NCBI RefSeq assembly: GCF_024343615.1
Contig: NZ_RJUB01000159.1
Span: 1 to 64,000 of the forward strand
Direction: 5' to 3'
Source of the DNA: Ferruginibacter sp. HRS2-29
Lineage (GTDB): Bacteria; Bacteroidota; Bacteroidia; Chitinophagales; Chitinophagaceae
Length of the DNA: 64,000 nt
Shown: positions 7,430 through 16,041 of the stretch, piece after piece
Position numbering within the stretch: the first letter of the stretch is position 1
How the letters are laid out: each line of letters starts with the position of its first letter
Program-made: the position numbers and the translations under genes
The notes under the pieces: model-generated
Told to the model about the DNA's origin: nothing
Seen by the model: only the letters and a program-made list of their open reading frames with translations
Databases searched by the model: none

Positions 7430-9016
7430 TCACTTCCAGCTGTCAATATGCGCCCGTTCAAAATCCATCCTGTACTTTTCCGGAACCTCTCCGCGGAGCA
7501 TACAACCGGTGGCCACCGGCGGGAAAATATCTTCAAAAGTCGTTACCTGGTTCATGAAAACGCGGCGGTAGATATGGTGGCGGTTGAGTTCTTCGGTACT
7601 TTTCATGCCTGCCGCACCCATCAGCTCTACCAGTGATTTCACCGTTTCATTGTGGTAGTTGCATACCCGTTGTTTTTTATCATTTACCACCAGCCCTGCT
7701 GTCAGTTGCGGATCCTGTGTAGCCACACCGGTGGGGCATTCGTTGGTATTGCACACGAGCGCCTGTATACATCCCAGCGCCATCATCATGGCACGGGCCG
7801 AACTGCAGGCATCTGCGCCCAGCGCAATGGCACGTACCAAATGGAAGCCGCTGATCATTTTGCCGGAGGCGATGAGTTTGATATGTTGCTTGATATCGAA
7901 CCCTACCAATACATTGTGTACAAATGCCAATCCGTCGAGCAAGGGCGCGCCCACATAATTGCTGAATTCCTGCGGTGCAGCACCGGTGCCGCCTTCGCCG
8001 CCATCTACGGTGATGAAATCGGGGTAAGTATCCAGTTCGATCATCGCTTTGCAAATGGCGATGAATTCGCTTTTGTGCCCGATACAAAGTTTGAACCCGA
8101 TGGGTTTGCCGCCGCTCAGTTCCCGTAGTTTAGCGATGAACAGGATCATTTCCTTTGGTGTGGAAAATGCCGAATGAAATGGAGGGGAATAAACAGTGGT
8201 GCCTTTTTCCACCAGGCGGATAGCCGCGATCTCTTCCGTATTTTTTGCCGCTGGCAAAATACCACCGTGGCCGGGTTTGGCGCCCTGCGATAATTTGATC
8301 TCGATCATTTTCACCTGTGGCAATGCTGATTTTTCCGCGAAAGCCTGTTCGCTGAAACTGCCATCGAGGTTACGGGCAGAAAAATATCCGGTCCCGATCT
8401 GCCAGATAAGGTCGCCGCCATGTTTGAGATGGTAAGGGCTGAGCCCGCCTTCGCCGGTGTTGTGTGCAAAGTTGCCCAGTTTTGCACCGCCATTCAGCGC
8501 CTCAATGGCATTGCGGCTGAGTGAGCCGTAGCTCATGGCGCTCACGTTGAGGATGCTGCCGTTGTAGGGCTGTTTGCAATCCCTGTTGCCGAACACCACT
8601 CTTGGATCATGATTCAGTTTATGAAAATCTACCGGTGAAATGCTATGTGTCATCCACTCGTATCCTTCCGCATATACATTCAACTGCGTACCGAAAGGCA
8701 TGGTATCGGTCTGCAATTTCGCCCGCTGGTAAATAGTGCTGCGATCAATACGGTTGATGGGTTTTCCATCGGTATCACTTTCTACAAAATACTGGTATAT
8801 TTTAGGGCGCAGTGCTTCCATGATCCAGCGGGCCCTGCCGAAGATGGGGAAGTTGCGGATAAGCGAATGTTTGGTCTGCACCATATCATAAATGCCCAGC
8901 AGGATGAACAATCCCGCTACCAGCAGCAGCCACCAGAAGCCACTCCATACAAACCAGGCAAGAGCCGCTAAAACGATGACGAGGAAAATGCTGAATTGGA
9001 GGAAGAGTTTTCTCAT
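7430..9016 (-). CDS. FMN-binding glutamate synthase family protein (membrane-anchored)
   Basis: A 528-residue protein with two N-terminal membrane spans (about residues 5-45) and then a glutamate synthase central/FMN-binding barrel. Hallmarks are SAMSYGSLSRNAIEALNGGA, NTGEGGLSPYH, KLSQGAKPGHGG, VDGGEGGTGAAP and the Cys-rich CNTNECPTGVATQDP region that in GltB supports an Fe-S cluster. It lacks the glutaminase domain and GltD partner of true GOGAT. Family members are widespread, and their physiological reaction is not firmly established; a flavin- and Fe-S-dependent oxidoreductase acting in nitrogen metabolism is inferred. The start is ATG 9016, just inside a nine-unit heptamer array. It sits between ccmB and ccsA. 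Confidence 0.88.
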   Translation of the reverse strand: MRKLFLQFSIFLVIVLAALAWFVWSGFWWLLLVAGLFILLGIYDMVQTKHSLIRNFPIFGRARWIMEALRPKIYQYFVESDTDGKPINRIDRSTIYQRAKLQTDTMPFGTQLNVYAEGYEWMTHSISPVDFHKLNHDPRVVFGNRDCKQPYNGSILNVSAMSYGSLSRNAIEALNGGAKLGNFAHNTGEGGLSPYHLKHGGDLIWQIGTGYFSARNLDGSFSEQAFAEKSALPQVKMIEIKLSQGAKPGHGGILPAAKNTEEIAAIRLVEKGTTVYSPPFHSAFSTPKEMILFIAKLRELSGGKPIGFKLCIGHKSEFIAICKAMIELDTYPDFITVDGGEGGTGAAPQEFSNYVGAPLLDGLAFVHNVLVGFDIKQHIKLIASGKMISGFHLVRAIALGADACSSARAMMMALGCIQALVCNTNECPTGVATQDPQLTAGLVVNDKKQRVCNYHNETVKSLVELMGAAGMKSTEELNRHHIYRRVFMNQVTTFEDIFPPVATGCMLRGEVPEKYRMDFERAHIDSWK

Positions 9017-9027
9017 AATAAAATAAA

Positions 9028-9184
9028 ATTACGAATTACGAATTACGAATTACGAATTACGAATTACGAATTACGAATTACGAATTACGAATTCACTTTT
9101 GGCGGCGCAAGATACTAAAAGCCTGTATAGTCAAGATTTACCAGCCGAATTAATCCATTCGTAATTCGTAATTGCCAATTCGTA
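9028..9184. repeat. Heptamer-armed spacer: nine ATTACGA units and inverted ATTCGTA units
   Basis: Nine exact ATTACGA copies occupy 9028-9090. ATTCGTA, ATTCGTA, ATTGCCA and ATTCGTA follow at 9157-9184, which are reverse complements of the first array. The 66-bp core contains a minus-strand near-promoter (TATCTTG). The arms could pair into a long cruciform or RNA hairpin. Confidence 0.95.
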
Positions 9185-9190
9185 ATTGAC

Positions 9191-9850
9191 TTAGTCTTTC
9201 CACAAATAAGGAAACAATATCACCGCCATTGCTATCACCATCAGATCGAGGAGGCCGATAAGCCCCACCAGCTGCAATACCGCACCATCGCGGAAAACTT
9301 CGCCGAAGGCAGCTTTGCTGAGTTTCATCATCATCAGTAATTGTGGCAATATGATCGGGAAACCGAGGATGGCGATAAGCGCCGCATTCTGCTGGGCCTT
9401 GGCCGCAATAGCGCTCATGAGGGTAAATACCAGGCTGATGCTTGTTCCGCCCAGCAATACAATGCCCAGGAAACGGAGGCTGTCGGATACCGGGTTTTCC
9501 AGGAAGGCATAAAACAACAAAAGTGTAACCACACTCATGAGCAGCATGAGTACAATATTATAGAGCAGCTTTGCAATGATAAAAGAAACAGGAGAAGAAA
9601 GTGTATAAAAATAAAGCATGCGGCCACGGCTTTCCTGCAGGAAGCTTTTGGCCACGGTATTTACACAAACGAATAATTGTATCACCCAGAAAAGGCTGTT
9701 CCAGGTATCGGCGGCAGGTTTGTCCGGACTGGCCAGAAAAAGTACGAACACGGTAGAAGCCACATACAGCAGGATGCCATAAAAAGTATGTTGCTGGCGC
9801 AACTCCAGCAGGATGTCTTTTTTGAGCAAAGCAGCAATATGTTTCATCAT
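9191..9850 (-). CDS. ccmB: Haem exporter protein CcmB
   Basis: Membrane subunit of the haem-handling ABC complex for cytochrome c maturation, 219 residues with six predicted spans. Recognisable features are the N-terminal KKDILLELRQQHTFYGILLY, FWVIQLFVCVNTVAKSF with the family sequence ESRGRMLYFYTL, and LGFPIILPQLL. The start is placed at ATG 9850 (or the adjacent ATG 9847), because TATCTTTG at 9863-9856 lies only 5 bp upstream. A frame extended to 9871 would begin upstream of that promoter. CcmA is not in the window. CcsA and CcmD lie downstream on the same strand beyond the glutamate synthase-like gene. Confidence 0.88.
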   Translation of the reverse strand: MMKHIAALLKKDILLELRQQHTFYGILLYVASTVFVLFLASPDKPAADTWNSLFWVIQLFVCVNTVAKSFLQESRGRMLYFYTLSSPVSFIIAKLLYNIVLMLLMSVVTLLLFYAFLENPVSDSLRFLGIVLLGGTSISLVFTLMSAIAAKAQQNAALIAILGFPIILPQLLMMMKLSKAAFGEVFRDGAVLQLVGLIGLLDLMVIAMAVILFPYLWKD

Positions 9851-9855
9851 GTGTG

Positions 9856-9863
9856 CAAAGATA
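9856..9863 (-). promoter_or_regulatory. -7 element TATCTTTG directly before ccmB
   Basis: TAnnTTTG match with its last G five bases before ATG 9850, so transcripts would be leaderless or nearly so. Confidence 0.6.
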
Positions 9864-9870
9864 GTTGACA

Positions 9871-10141
9871 ATTGATAATTGATAATTTGATAATGGATAA
9901 TGTATGAAGTTCATTCAGATGATAAAAACGCTGAGCCTGATCATTATCCACTATAATGTTTTTTTGCCGTCGTTGGTGTTATCACCAACGACTTTCGGGC
10001 TATTGTTGGTGATAACACCAACAATGGCGAAGGCCATCAATGGCGAGAATTGTATAATGTATAATAACGAAGTTCATATAAATCGTAAAAACTTAAACCT
10101 GACGCATTATCCATTATCCATTATATAATTATCCATTATAA
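9871..10141. repeat. Repeat-filled spacer: ATTGATA/AATGGAT heptamers and two GTTGGTG hairpins
   Basis: This region fills most of the 456-bp gap between ccmB and the metallopeptidase. Heptamers run at 9871-9902 and, inverted, at about 9939-9959 and 10100-10141. Between them are two hairpins: GTCGTTGGTG with CACCAACGAC around TTAT (9969-9992), and ATTGTTGGTG with CACCAACAAT around ATAA (10002-10025). These match the hairpin repeated in the ABC linker at 111-452. Bases 10142-10306 are AT-rich leader of the metallopeptidase with no motif recognised. Confidence 0.85.
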
Positions 10142-10306
10142 TGTTTTTCCCCCAATAAAAAAGTAGTATCCCCTGTAATTTTTCCGTAGAAAAAGTACTG
10201 TTGATAAATAAAGCTCAAATTGAGTAGTTTTTCTTGCAATCGGAATCGCTTTCCCTGTTATATTCACTTTAAGATTTCTTGCCATATTTCAAACCAAAAT
10301 TAAAAC

Positions 10307-13300
10307 ATGATGAAAAAAATTCTAACGGCTTTACTGCTTACCACCGGGGTATTCGCTTCATTGAGTACCTCTGCACAGGAAAATGCCTGGTCTTCCTATG
10401 ATGGCGTTGGCAAACTAACAACAGACAAAGCGGTTGCCCGGCAATCGTTTCCAAAAGAATTCAGATTATTCAATCTTAATATCGGCCCCCTAAAGCAACA
10501 ATTATCATCCGCATTGAGCAGTGCCCGTGGCATCCGCTCTTCCACCATCATTTCACTTCCTAACGCGGATGGTGGAATGGAGCAATTCGAAGTATTTGAA
10601 GCTTCCAATTTCGATGCAGAATTACAGGCCCGCTTCCCGGATATCAGGGCTTTTTCGGGGAAAGGGATCACGGATAAATACGCAACGCTGAAGCTCAGCA
10701 TTTCCCCGCAGGGCATCCAGACCATGGTTTTCCGCACGGATAAGGAGAATGAATTCATCGAACCTTATTCGCAGGATCATCATGTATACGCAGTGTTCAA
10801 ATCGGTGAGAAATACCGGGCAATTGCCATGGACCTGTACAACCGATGATAAGAACATGGCTGCTAACCTGAAGCAGATCGTTGGTTCAAATGAAAGCAGC
10901 GCCACCGGCACTTCTACGGGCACGCTGAAAACCATGCGCCTGGCGCAATCGGTAACCGCGGAATATTCCAATTATTTCGGCGCCACCAGCGCATCGCAGG
11001 TAGGGCTTGTATTGGCGGGCATCAATGCCACGCTTACCCGTTGCAATGGCGTATACGAAAGGGATATCGCTTTGCACCTTAACCTGGTAGCGGCTTCCAC
11101 CAATGTTATTTATTACAATGCTTCTACCGATCCATACGATGCAGCAGCTGCAGGCTCGGGCGGAACATGGAATGCACAGCTGCAGAATACGTTGACTTCC
11201 GTGATCGGCGCCGCCAATTATGATATCGGCCACCTTTTCGGCGCATCAGGCGGCGGCGGTAATGCCGGTTGTATCGGTTGCGTTTGTGTAAATGCTTCCA
11301 AAGGAAGTGGCTTCACTTCTCCGGCAGACGGCATCCCGCAGGGCGATAATTTCGATATTGATTATGTAGTGCATGAAGTGGGCCACCAGCTGGGGGCCAA
11401 CCATACTTTCTCCATGAGCAATGAGGGGTCTGGTGTAAACAAAGAACCGGGTTCGGGGATCACCATCATGGGATACGCGGGCATCACCAGCCAGGATCTG
11501 GCGCCTCATTCCATCGATGCATATCACCAGGCTTCCATTGCACAGATACAGGCTAACCTTGCCACCAAGACCTGCCCTGTAAGCACCAGCATCACTGCCA
11601 ACAATGTAGCGCCGGTGATAGGTGCAGTAAGCAATTACACCATTCCGAAAAGCACACCATTTGCCTTGACCGCTACCGCAACAGATGCCAACGGCGATGC
11701 ACTCACTTACAGCTGGGAACAGAATGATAATGCCTCTTCTTCGCAAACCGGTGCCAGCAGCGTGGCAAGCGCTACCAAGGCTACGGGGCCAAACTGGATA
11801 TCCTTCAGGCCTACTGCATCTCCCACAAGATATTTCCCCCAGCTTTCAACTATTCTCGCCGGCGGACTGGTTACAGGCCCGCTCGCAGGTGGTGACGCCG
11901 GTGCCAACACTGAAGCGTTGAGCTCGGTTGCAAGAACGTTGAACTTTCGCCTGACGGTGAGGGATAACGCTGCTTTCAGCGCAACGGCTCCCGTGAAAGT
12001 GGGCCAGACGGCTTTTACCGATGTAGTGGTAACAGTTAACGCGGCAACAGGGCCTTTTGCGGTAACAGCACCAAACACGGCTGTAAGCTACGCCGGTGGT
12101 TCTACGCAAAATATTACCTGGAGCGTTGCGAGCACTACCGCTTCACCGGTGAGCTGCGCCAACGTGAAAATTTCTTTGAGTACCGACGGCGGACAAACAT
12201 TCCCGACAGTGCTGGTAGCAAGCACGCCAAATGATGGTACCGAAGCGTTGGTGATACCAAATACACCCACCACCACTGCACGAATAAAAGTGGAAGCGGT
12301 GGGTAATATCTTCTTCGATATTTCAAACGCCAACTTTACGATCACAGCAGGTTCTTCCTGCGGAACACCGACAGGAATAGGGGCAACGTCTATTACTACA
12401 TCCGGCGCAACACTGGGCTGGACTGCTTCGAGCGGAGCAATCAGCTATGATGTGGATTATAAATTAACCTCCGCTTCTACCTGGACAAGCGCCGCAACAG
12501 GGGTTACAACCAATTCCGTTGCAGTATCCGGCCTCGCTTCCAGCACAACATACGACTGGAGGGTAAGGGCAAATTGCACCAGCGGGGCAAGCGGGTACAC
12601 AGCGGCACAATTTACCACAGCGGGTGTGTTCGTTTGTAATGTTCCGTCAGGGTTGTCATCATCTGCCATCACAACTTCCGGCGCAACAGTAAGCTGGGCT
12701 GCAGTTAGCGGTGCAGTAAGTTATGCAGTGGATTATAAACTGAACAGCAGTTCTGCCTGGACTTCAGCGGCCACTGCTACCACTTCTACTTCTGTAGCAT
12801 TAAGCGGACTAACTTCTGCTTCATTATATGACTGGAGAGTATTGACCAATTGCAGCAGCGGAACAAGTTCTTATGCTTCCGCACAATTTACAACAGCTAC
12901 CGTTCCAACCGGCTGTGCATCTGCATTTGAACCGAATGAAACACAGGCGACAGCTGCAGCCATCACATCGGGCACTACCAATTCAGCAGCGATCAGTAGT
13001 GCTACGGATATAGATTATTTCAAGATCACCACGACAGCGAGCAGCAACATCGTATACAATCTTGTTGGTCCGTCTGGTGTAGATTTTGATCTTTATATCT
13101 ACAACAGTGCAGGCACACAAATCGGGTCGGGTACAGGCAGCACTGCTACCGAAACAGTAACCCTGAATGCACAGGCGGCCGGCACTTATTACATCAAAGT
13201 GATCGGCTACAGCGGCGCAAACAGTGCCACCTGCTACACCATCAAAGCAACTGCTACAGCAGTAGCCACTGGTTGCCAGAGCGCTTATGATGTTTCTACC

Positions 13301-13897
13301 AACGGAACAACTTCTGGTGCTGCCAGCATTCCGCTCAACACCAACGTTACCGGGCTTATCAGTCCGAGTGCGGATGTAGATAATTACAAATTTACGATCA
13401 CCACCGGTGGCACCATCACGGTTACATTGGGTACACTGCCTGGCGATTACGATCTTAAATTGCTCAACAGCGCGGGAACGCAGGTAGGTATTTCGCAGAA
13501 CGGAAGCACAACTGCCGAAAGCATCAGCTACACAGCGGCAGCAGGTACTTATTATGCACAGGTGTATGGATACAACGGAGCCAACAGCTCTACTGTTTGC
13601 TACACACTAAAAGTAGCTACCGGCACTGCCGCTAAAGCAGCGCCATCGCTGATCAGTAAAGCGACCTTGAATGTGTATCCGAACCCGGCCATCAACAGCA
13701 TCAACATCAGCCTGCTGGGTGAAGTAAGCAAACAGAGCACGCTGCAGATCACCGATGCGAAAGGTATGCTGGTAAAAGAACTGACGGTAAAAAGTTCTAT
13801 TGAATCGATCGATGTTTCAAGGCTCGCGAAAGGCGTTTATATCGTGAAGGTATTGAACGGCACAAACGTGCTGACATCGAAATTTGTAAAACAATAA
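10307..13897 (+). CDS. Secreted reprolysin-like zinc metalloprotease with T9SS sorting domain
   Basis: A 1196-residue exported protease. Order: Sec signal peptide (about 1-23), a pro-region, a metzincin-type domain (about 200-430) with zinc motif HEVGHQLGANH at 356-366 and a downstream Met-turn candidate (GITIMGYAG). Next come a cadherin/Ig-like region (about 440-680), two fibronectin type III repeats (about 684-775 and 778-864), and two pre-peptidase C-terminal (PPC) domains (about 870-981 and 986-1105). A type A T9SS sorting domain begins with LNVYPNPAINS at about 1120 and ends in SKFVKQ. It should cross the outer membrane by T9SS and be released or lipid-anchored. Role inferred: extracellular protein degradation. 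A terminator follows. Confidence 0.92.
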   Translation: MMKKILTALLLTTGVFASLSTSAQENAWSSYDGVGKLTTDKAVARQSFPKEFRLFNLNIGPLKQQLSSALSSARGIRSSTIISLPNADGGMEQFEVFEASNFDAELQARFPDIRAFSGKGITDKYATLKLSISPQGIQTMVFRTDKENEFIEPYSQDHHVYAVFKSVRNTGQLPWTCTTDDKNMAANLKQIVGSNESSATGTSTGTLKTMRLAQSVTAEYSNYFGATSASQVGLVLAGINATLTRCNGVYERDIALHLNLVAASTNVIYYNASTDPYDAAAAGSGGTWNAQLQNTLTSVIGAANYDIGHLFGASGGGGNAGCIGCVCVNASKGSGFTSPADGIPQGDNFDIDYVVHEVGHQLGANHTFSMSNEGSGVNKEPGSGITIMGYAGITSQDLAPHSIDAYHQASIAQIQANLATKTCPVSTSITANNVAPVIGAVSNYTIPKSTPFALTATATDANGDALTYSWEQNDNASSSQTGASSVASATKATGPNWISFRPTASPTRYFPQLSTILAGGLVTGPLAGGDAGANTEALSSVARTLNFRLTVRDNAAFSATAPVKVGQTAFTDVVVTVNAATGPFAVTAPNTAVSYAGGSTQNITWSVASTTASPVSCANVKISLSTDGGQTFPTVLVASTPNDGTEALVIPNTPTTTARIKVEAVGNIFFDISNANFTITAGSSCGTPTGIGATSITTSGATLGWTASSGAISYDVDYKLTSASTWTSAATGVTTNSVAVSGLASSTTYDWRVRANCTSGASGYTAAQFTTAGVFVCNVPSGLSSSAITTSGATVSWAAVSGAVSYAVDYKLNSSSAWTSAATATTSTSVALSGLTSASLYDWRVLTNCSSGTSSYASAQFTTATVPTGCASAFEPNETQATAAAITSGTTNSAAISSATDIDYFKITTTASSNIVYNLVGPSGVDFDLYIYNSAGTQIGSGTGSTATETVTLNAQAAGTYYIKVIGYSGANSATCYTIKATATAVATGCQSAYDVSTNGTTSGAASIPLNTNVTGLISPSADVDNYKFTITTGGTITVTLGTLPGDYDLKLLNSAGTQVGISQNGSTTAESISYTAAAGTYYAQVYGYNGANSSTVCYTLKVATGTAAKAAPSLISKATLNVYPNPAINSINISLLGEVSKQSTLQITDAKGMLVKELTVKSSIESIDVSRLAKGVYIVKVLNGTNVLTSKFVKQ

Positions 13898-13916
13898 ATT
13901 TTTCTCATTTTAAGTT

Positions 13917-13948
13917 AAAAGCCATCTGTGTAGTGCAGGTGGCTTTTT
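13917..13948 (+). terminator. Intrinsic terminator of the metallopeptidase
   Basis: Stem AAAAGCCATCTG (13917-13928) and CAGGTGGCTTTT (13936-13947) with one wobble pair and a 7-base loop, then a T-run. Confidence 0.85.
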
Positions 13949-14041
13949 AATGTTACGATATAATTTTACTGGCTTAGTGTGAACTTAAAAACATAATTTT
14001 ATACTTAAGTAACATTAAATAAAACAGATACTGAAATATTG

Positions 14042-14071
14042 TTTGTGATTATTCTGCAATGAATATATTTG
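14042..14071 (+). promoter_or_regulatory. Full Bacteroidota promoter of the ATPase cassette
   Basis: A -33 box TTTG (14042-14045) and a -7 box TATATTTG (14064-14071) are separated by 18 bp, matching the phylum consensus. The ATG is 25 bp downstream. The cassette thus appears to have its own promoter. Confidence 0.65.
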
Positions 14072-14096
14072 AACAAAAAATTTCGGATTATTAATT

Positions 14097-15440
14097 ATGA
14101 AATCAATACTAAAAATAAAAGACTTCGGGCCCTTAAAAGAGGTTGACATAATTTTAAAAAATGTGAACGTTTTTATTGGGCCACAAGCTTCCGGAAAAAG
14201 TGCTTTAGCGAAAATATTTACCATCTTTAAATCTCCTAGGAAATTTTTTAAAGAAATTTCGGAAATCGGAATGGATGAACCTCATGTATATCCAAAGGAA
14301 ACGATAATTGAAATTTTAAAGCTTTTCAATATAGATACATTCATTACAGACGGAACAGAAATTTTTTTCGAATCTGAGGTGCATAAAATTTCATTGAAAA
14401 ATAATGAAGTGATTTATGACAGTAAATTGTTGAATAAGATAAAGTATATTAAATCTCTGTTTGAAGATTTTGAAAATAATAGGAATGCAATATCGGAGAA
14501 AATAGCATCACTATTTAATTTGTTCGTGCTATTCCATATTAGAGCAACGCTATATCTTAAGGATAATGAATTTATGCGAGAGGACGAGGGGTTCGCAACA
14601 ATTCAGCTAATCAAAAAACTTGATAAAGAGCAAATTGTTGACCTGATATCAATTTTAGAAAAAATTGAAAGTGGGCTCAGCACGAACGCCGCAATTTATA
14701 TTCCTGCGGAGAGGATTATTGCTAATATAATAAAAGACTATTTAGCAAATCTTGTGATAAATGAAGTCCCTATTCCTAAGCATATTTTATCTTTCGCAGC
14801 TGAGCTTGAAAAATTAACAACTACCACGATTGATCTAGGGTTTATCCAAAGTAATTTAAAATATAAAATTGAAAATGGAAATCATAGGATTTATATAAAT
14901 GAAAATAAATCTATTTCTCTTGAAGCGGCCGCTTCTGGCATACAAAGCGTAATCCCAATTTTATCTTTTGCAGATAAAATGAAAAGCGTTGAGCATAAAT
15001 CTTTTGTCATTGAGGAACCGGAGTTAAACCTCTTCCCTTCTGCACAATATAGGTTATTAGAGTTAGTGGAAAGTATTAGGCATGATGGATCTATGTTTGA
15101 AGGATGGGAAGACTTTGGAATCATTCATACTTATACTACACATAGTCCGTATGTATTATCTGCTTTGAATAATTTCCTTTATGCTTATCAAGTTATAAAC
15201 ATGGGTAATGTTGAGCCAAAGGTGAAACAACAGGATAAAAAAAGTTTATCTATTAAGGTTAATGAAATTGTTAAAGCTGCAATAGACCCTAAATCCTTCA
15301 CAGCATATCAAATTAAAGGAGGGTTTGCAAGCTCAATCTTTAATGAGAAAGAAGGATTAATTTCCAATAACTTTATAGATGAATCTACCGATGAAATAAA
15401 TGATGATTTTGATAAATTAATGAGTCTTACCAGTGAATAA
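14097..15440 (+). CDS. ABC-type AAA ATPase (AAA_15/AAA_21-like), first gene of a putative defence cassette
   Basis: A 447-residue ATPase of the OLD/PtuA/AriA/RecF-like class. Visible motifs: Walker A GPQASGKSA at residues 28-36, the family-typical IYIPAERII near 200, an ABC-like signature EAAASGIQS near 275-283, Walker B FVIEEPELNLFP near 302-313, and the H-loop TTHSPYVL with His near 348. There is no C-terminal TOPRIM domain, unlike OLD or GajA. The tail instead has the helical KGGFASSIFNEKEGLI and NFIDESTDEINDDFDKLM segments. The next gene overlaps by 8 bp. The pair is strikingly AT-rich beside its neighbours, suggesting transfer. In PARIS and Septu, similar ATPases sense phage and control a small effector. 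That role here is inference. Confidence 0.85.
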   Translation: MKSILKIKDFGPLKEVDIILKNVNVFIGPQASGKSALAKIFTIFKSPRKFFKEISEIGMDEPHVYPKETIIEILKLFNIDTFITDGTEIFFESEVHKISLKNNEVIYDSKLLNKIKYIKSLFEDFENNRNAISEKIASLFNLFVLFHIRATLYLKDNEFMREDEGFATIQLIKKLDKEQIVDLISILEKIESGLSTNAAIYIPAERIIANIIKDYLANLVINEVPIPKHILSFAAELEKLTTTTIDLGFIQSNLKYKIENGNHRIYINENKSISLEAAASGIQSVIPILSFADKMKSVEHKSFVIEEPELNLFPSAQYRLLELVESIRHDGSMFEGWEDFGIIHTYTTHSPYVLSALNNFLYAYQVINMGNVEPKVKQQDKKSLSIKVNEIVKAAIDPKSFTAYQIKGGFASSIFNEKEGLISNNFIDESTDEINDDFDKLMSLTSE

Positions 15441-15975
15441 TTTGATTGATACTTTAAAAATTGCCTTGGGAGAATGTAAACGCATAGACACTTCTGTTTG
15501 TTTATATAAAACTTCATATGAAATAATTGATAAAAATTTCTTCTTTATTGCGGATAATAAAAGTGAACCGGAAGAACCTGTTAGAGTTGTTAGCGATAAT
15601 GAGAATTATCAATTACGAGTTCAAAACAGAAACAGAAAAAGCATTTGTTTAATCAAAACGGACAATTGTTTGTTTGGTGATGATCATAAAAAGTCTGATT
15701 GTATTTTATTTAGCGATGATCAATTTTGTCTTGTAGAAATAAGTGAGTCCGGCCAAAGAAATCAAAAACGCAATGATGCGGTAGAGCAATTGGGAAGTAC
15801 TATTGAGATTCTAAAAAATAATGATATAAACTTAAGGCAATTTCAAGCAAGAGCGATTATTTGTTTTAAAAGTGGTAGAACAAAGCCTGTTCAAGCTTCT
15901 TTTAACACTCAACGAGCGAGTTTTTTGAAAAAATATAGAGTAAATTTAGAAGAAGGGAATTTTATATCTTTTTAA
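15433..15975 (+). CDS. Small partner protein of the ATPase cassette, unknown family (possible effector)
   Basis: A 180-residue protein starting at GTG 15433, eight bases before the end of the ATPase stop codon, so translation is probably coupled. No family is recognised with confidence. The middle reads KKSDCILFSDDQFCLVEISE, followed by KRNDAVEQLGSTIEIL. This is the spacing of a PD-(D/E)XK nuclease core (Asp89, Glu102, then a helix), but Lys of the E-x-K step is replaced by Ser104. It may thus be a divergent nuclease, an inactive relative, or unrelated. No signal peptide or membrane span is seen. It is the likely effector or regulator of the ATPase. Its AT-richness matches that gene. Confidence 0.7.
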   Translation: MNNLIDTLKIALGECKRIDTSVCLYKTSYEIIDKNFFFIADNKSEPEEPVRVVSDNENYQLRVQNRNRKSICLIKTDNCLFGDDHKKSDCILFSDDQFCLVEISESGQRNQKRNDAVEQLGSTIEILKNNDINLRQFQARAIICFKSGRTKPVQASFNTQRASFLKKYRVNLEEGNFISF

Positions 15976-16007
15976 ATAGACGGCAAGTAATGTAAAACTT
16001 GAATTTC

Positions 16008-16039
16008 AATTCGTGTAATTAGCTTAATTCGTGTAATTA
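16008..16039. repeat. Nonamer repeat AATTCGTGT (two units)
   Basis: Two AATTCGTGT copies, each continuing into AATT, separated by a short spacer. They lie between the ATPase cassette and the 3' end of tdk. This is the 9-bp family found upstream of several sugar genes. Confidence 0.75.
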
Positions 16040-16041
16040 TA

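Noticed and set aside
9028-9090. Direct repeats that could suggest a CRISPR array
   Set aside because: Units are 7 bp with no spacers, and no cas genes are present.
9904-10128. 74-codon + strand open frame in the ccmB/metallopeptidase spacer
   Set aside because: It is written almost wholly by heptamers and GTTGGTG hairpins, has no conserved domain, and would be a by-product of repeat DNA.
11246-11746. Several open frames antisense to the T9SS metallopeptidase
   Set aside because: The sense gene has clear domains throughout; the antisense frames are composition artefacts.
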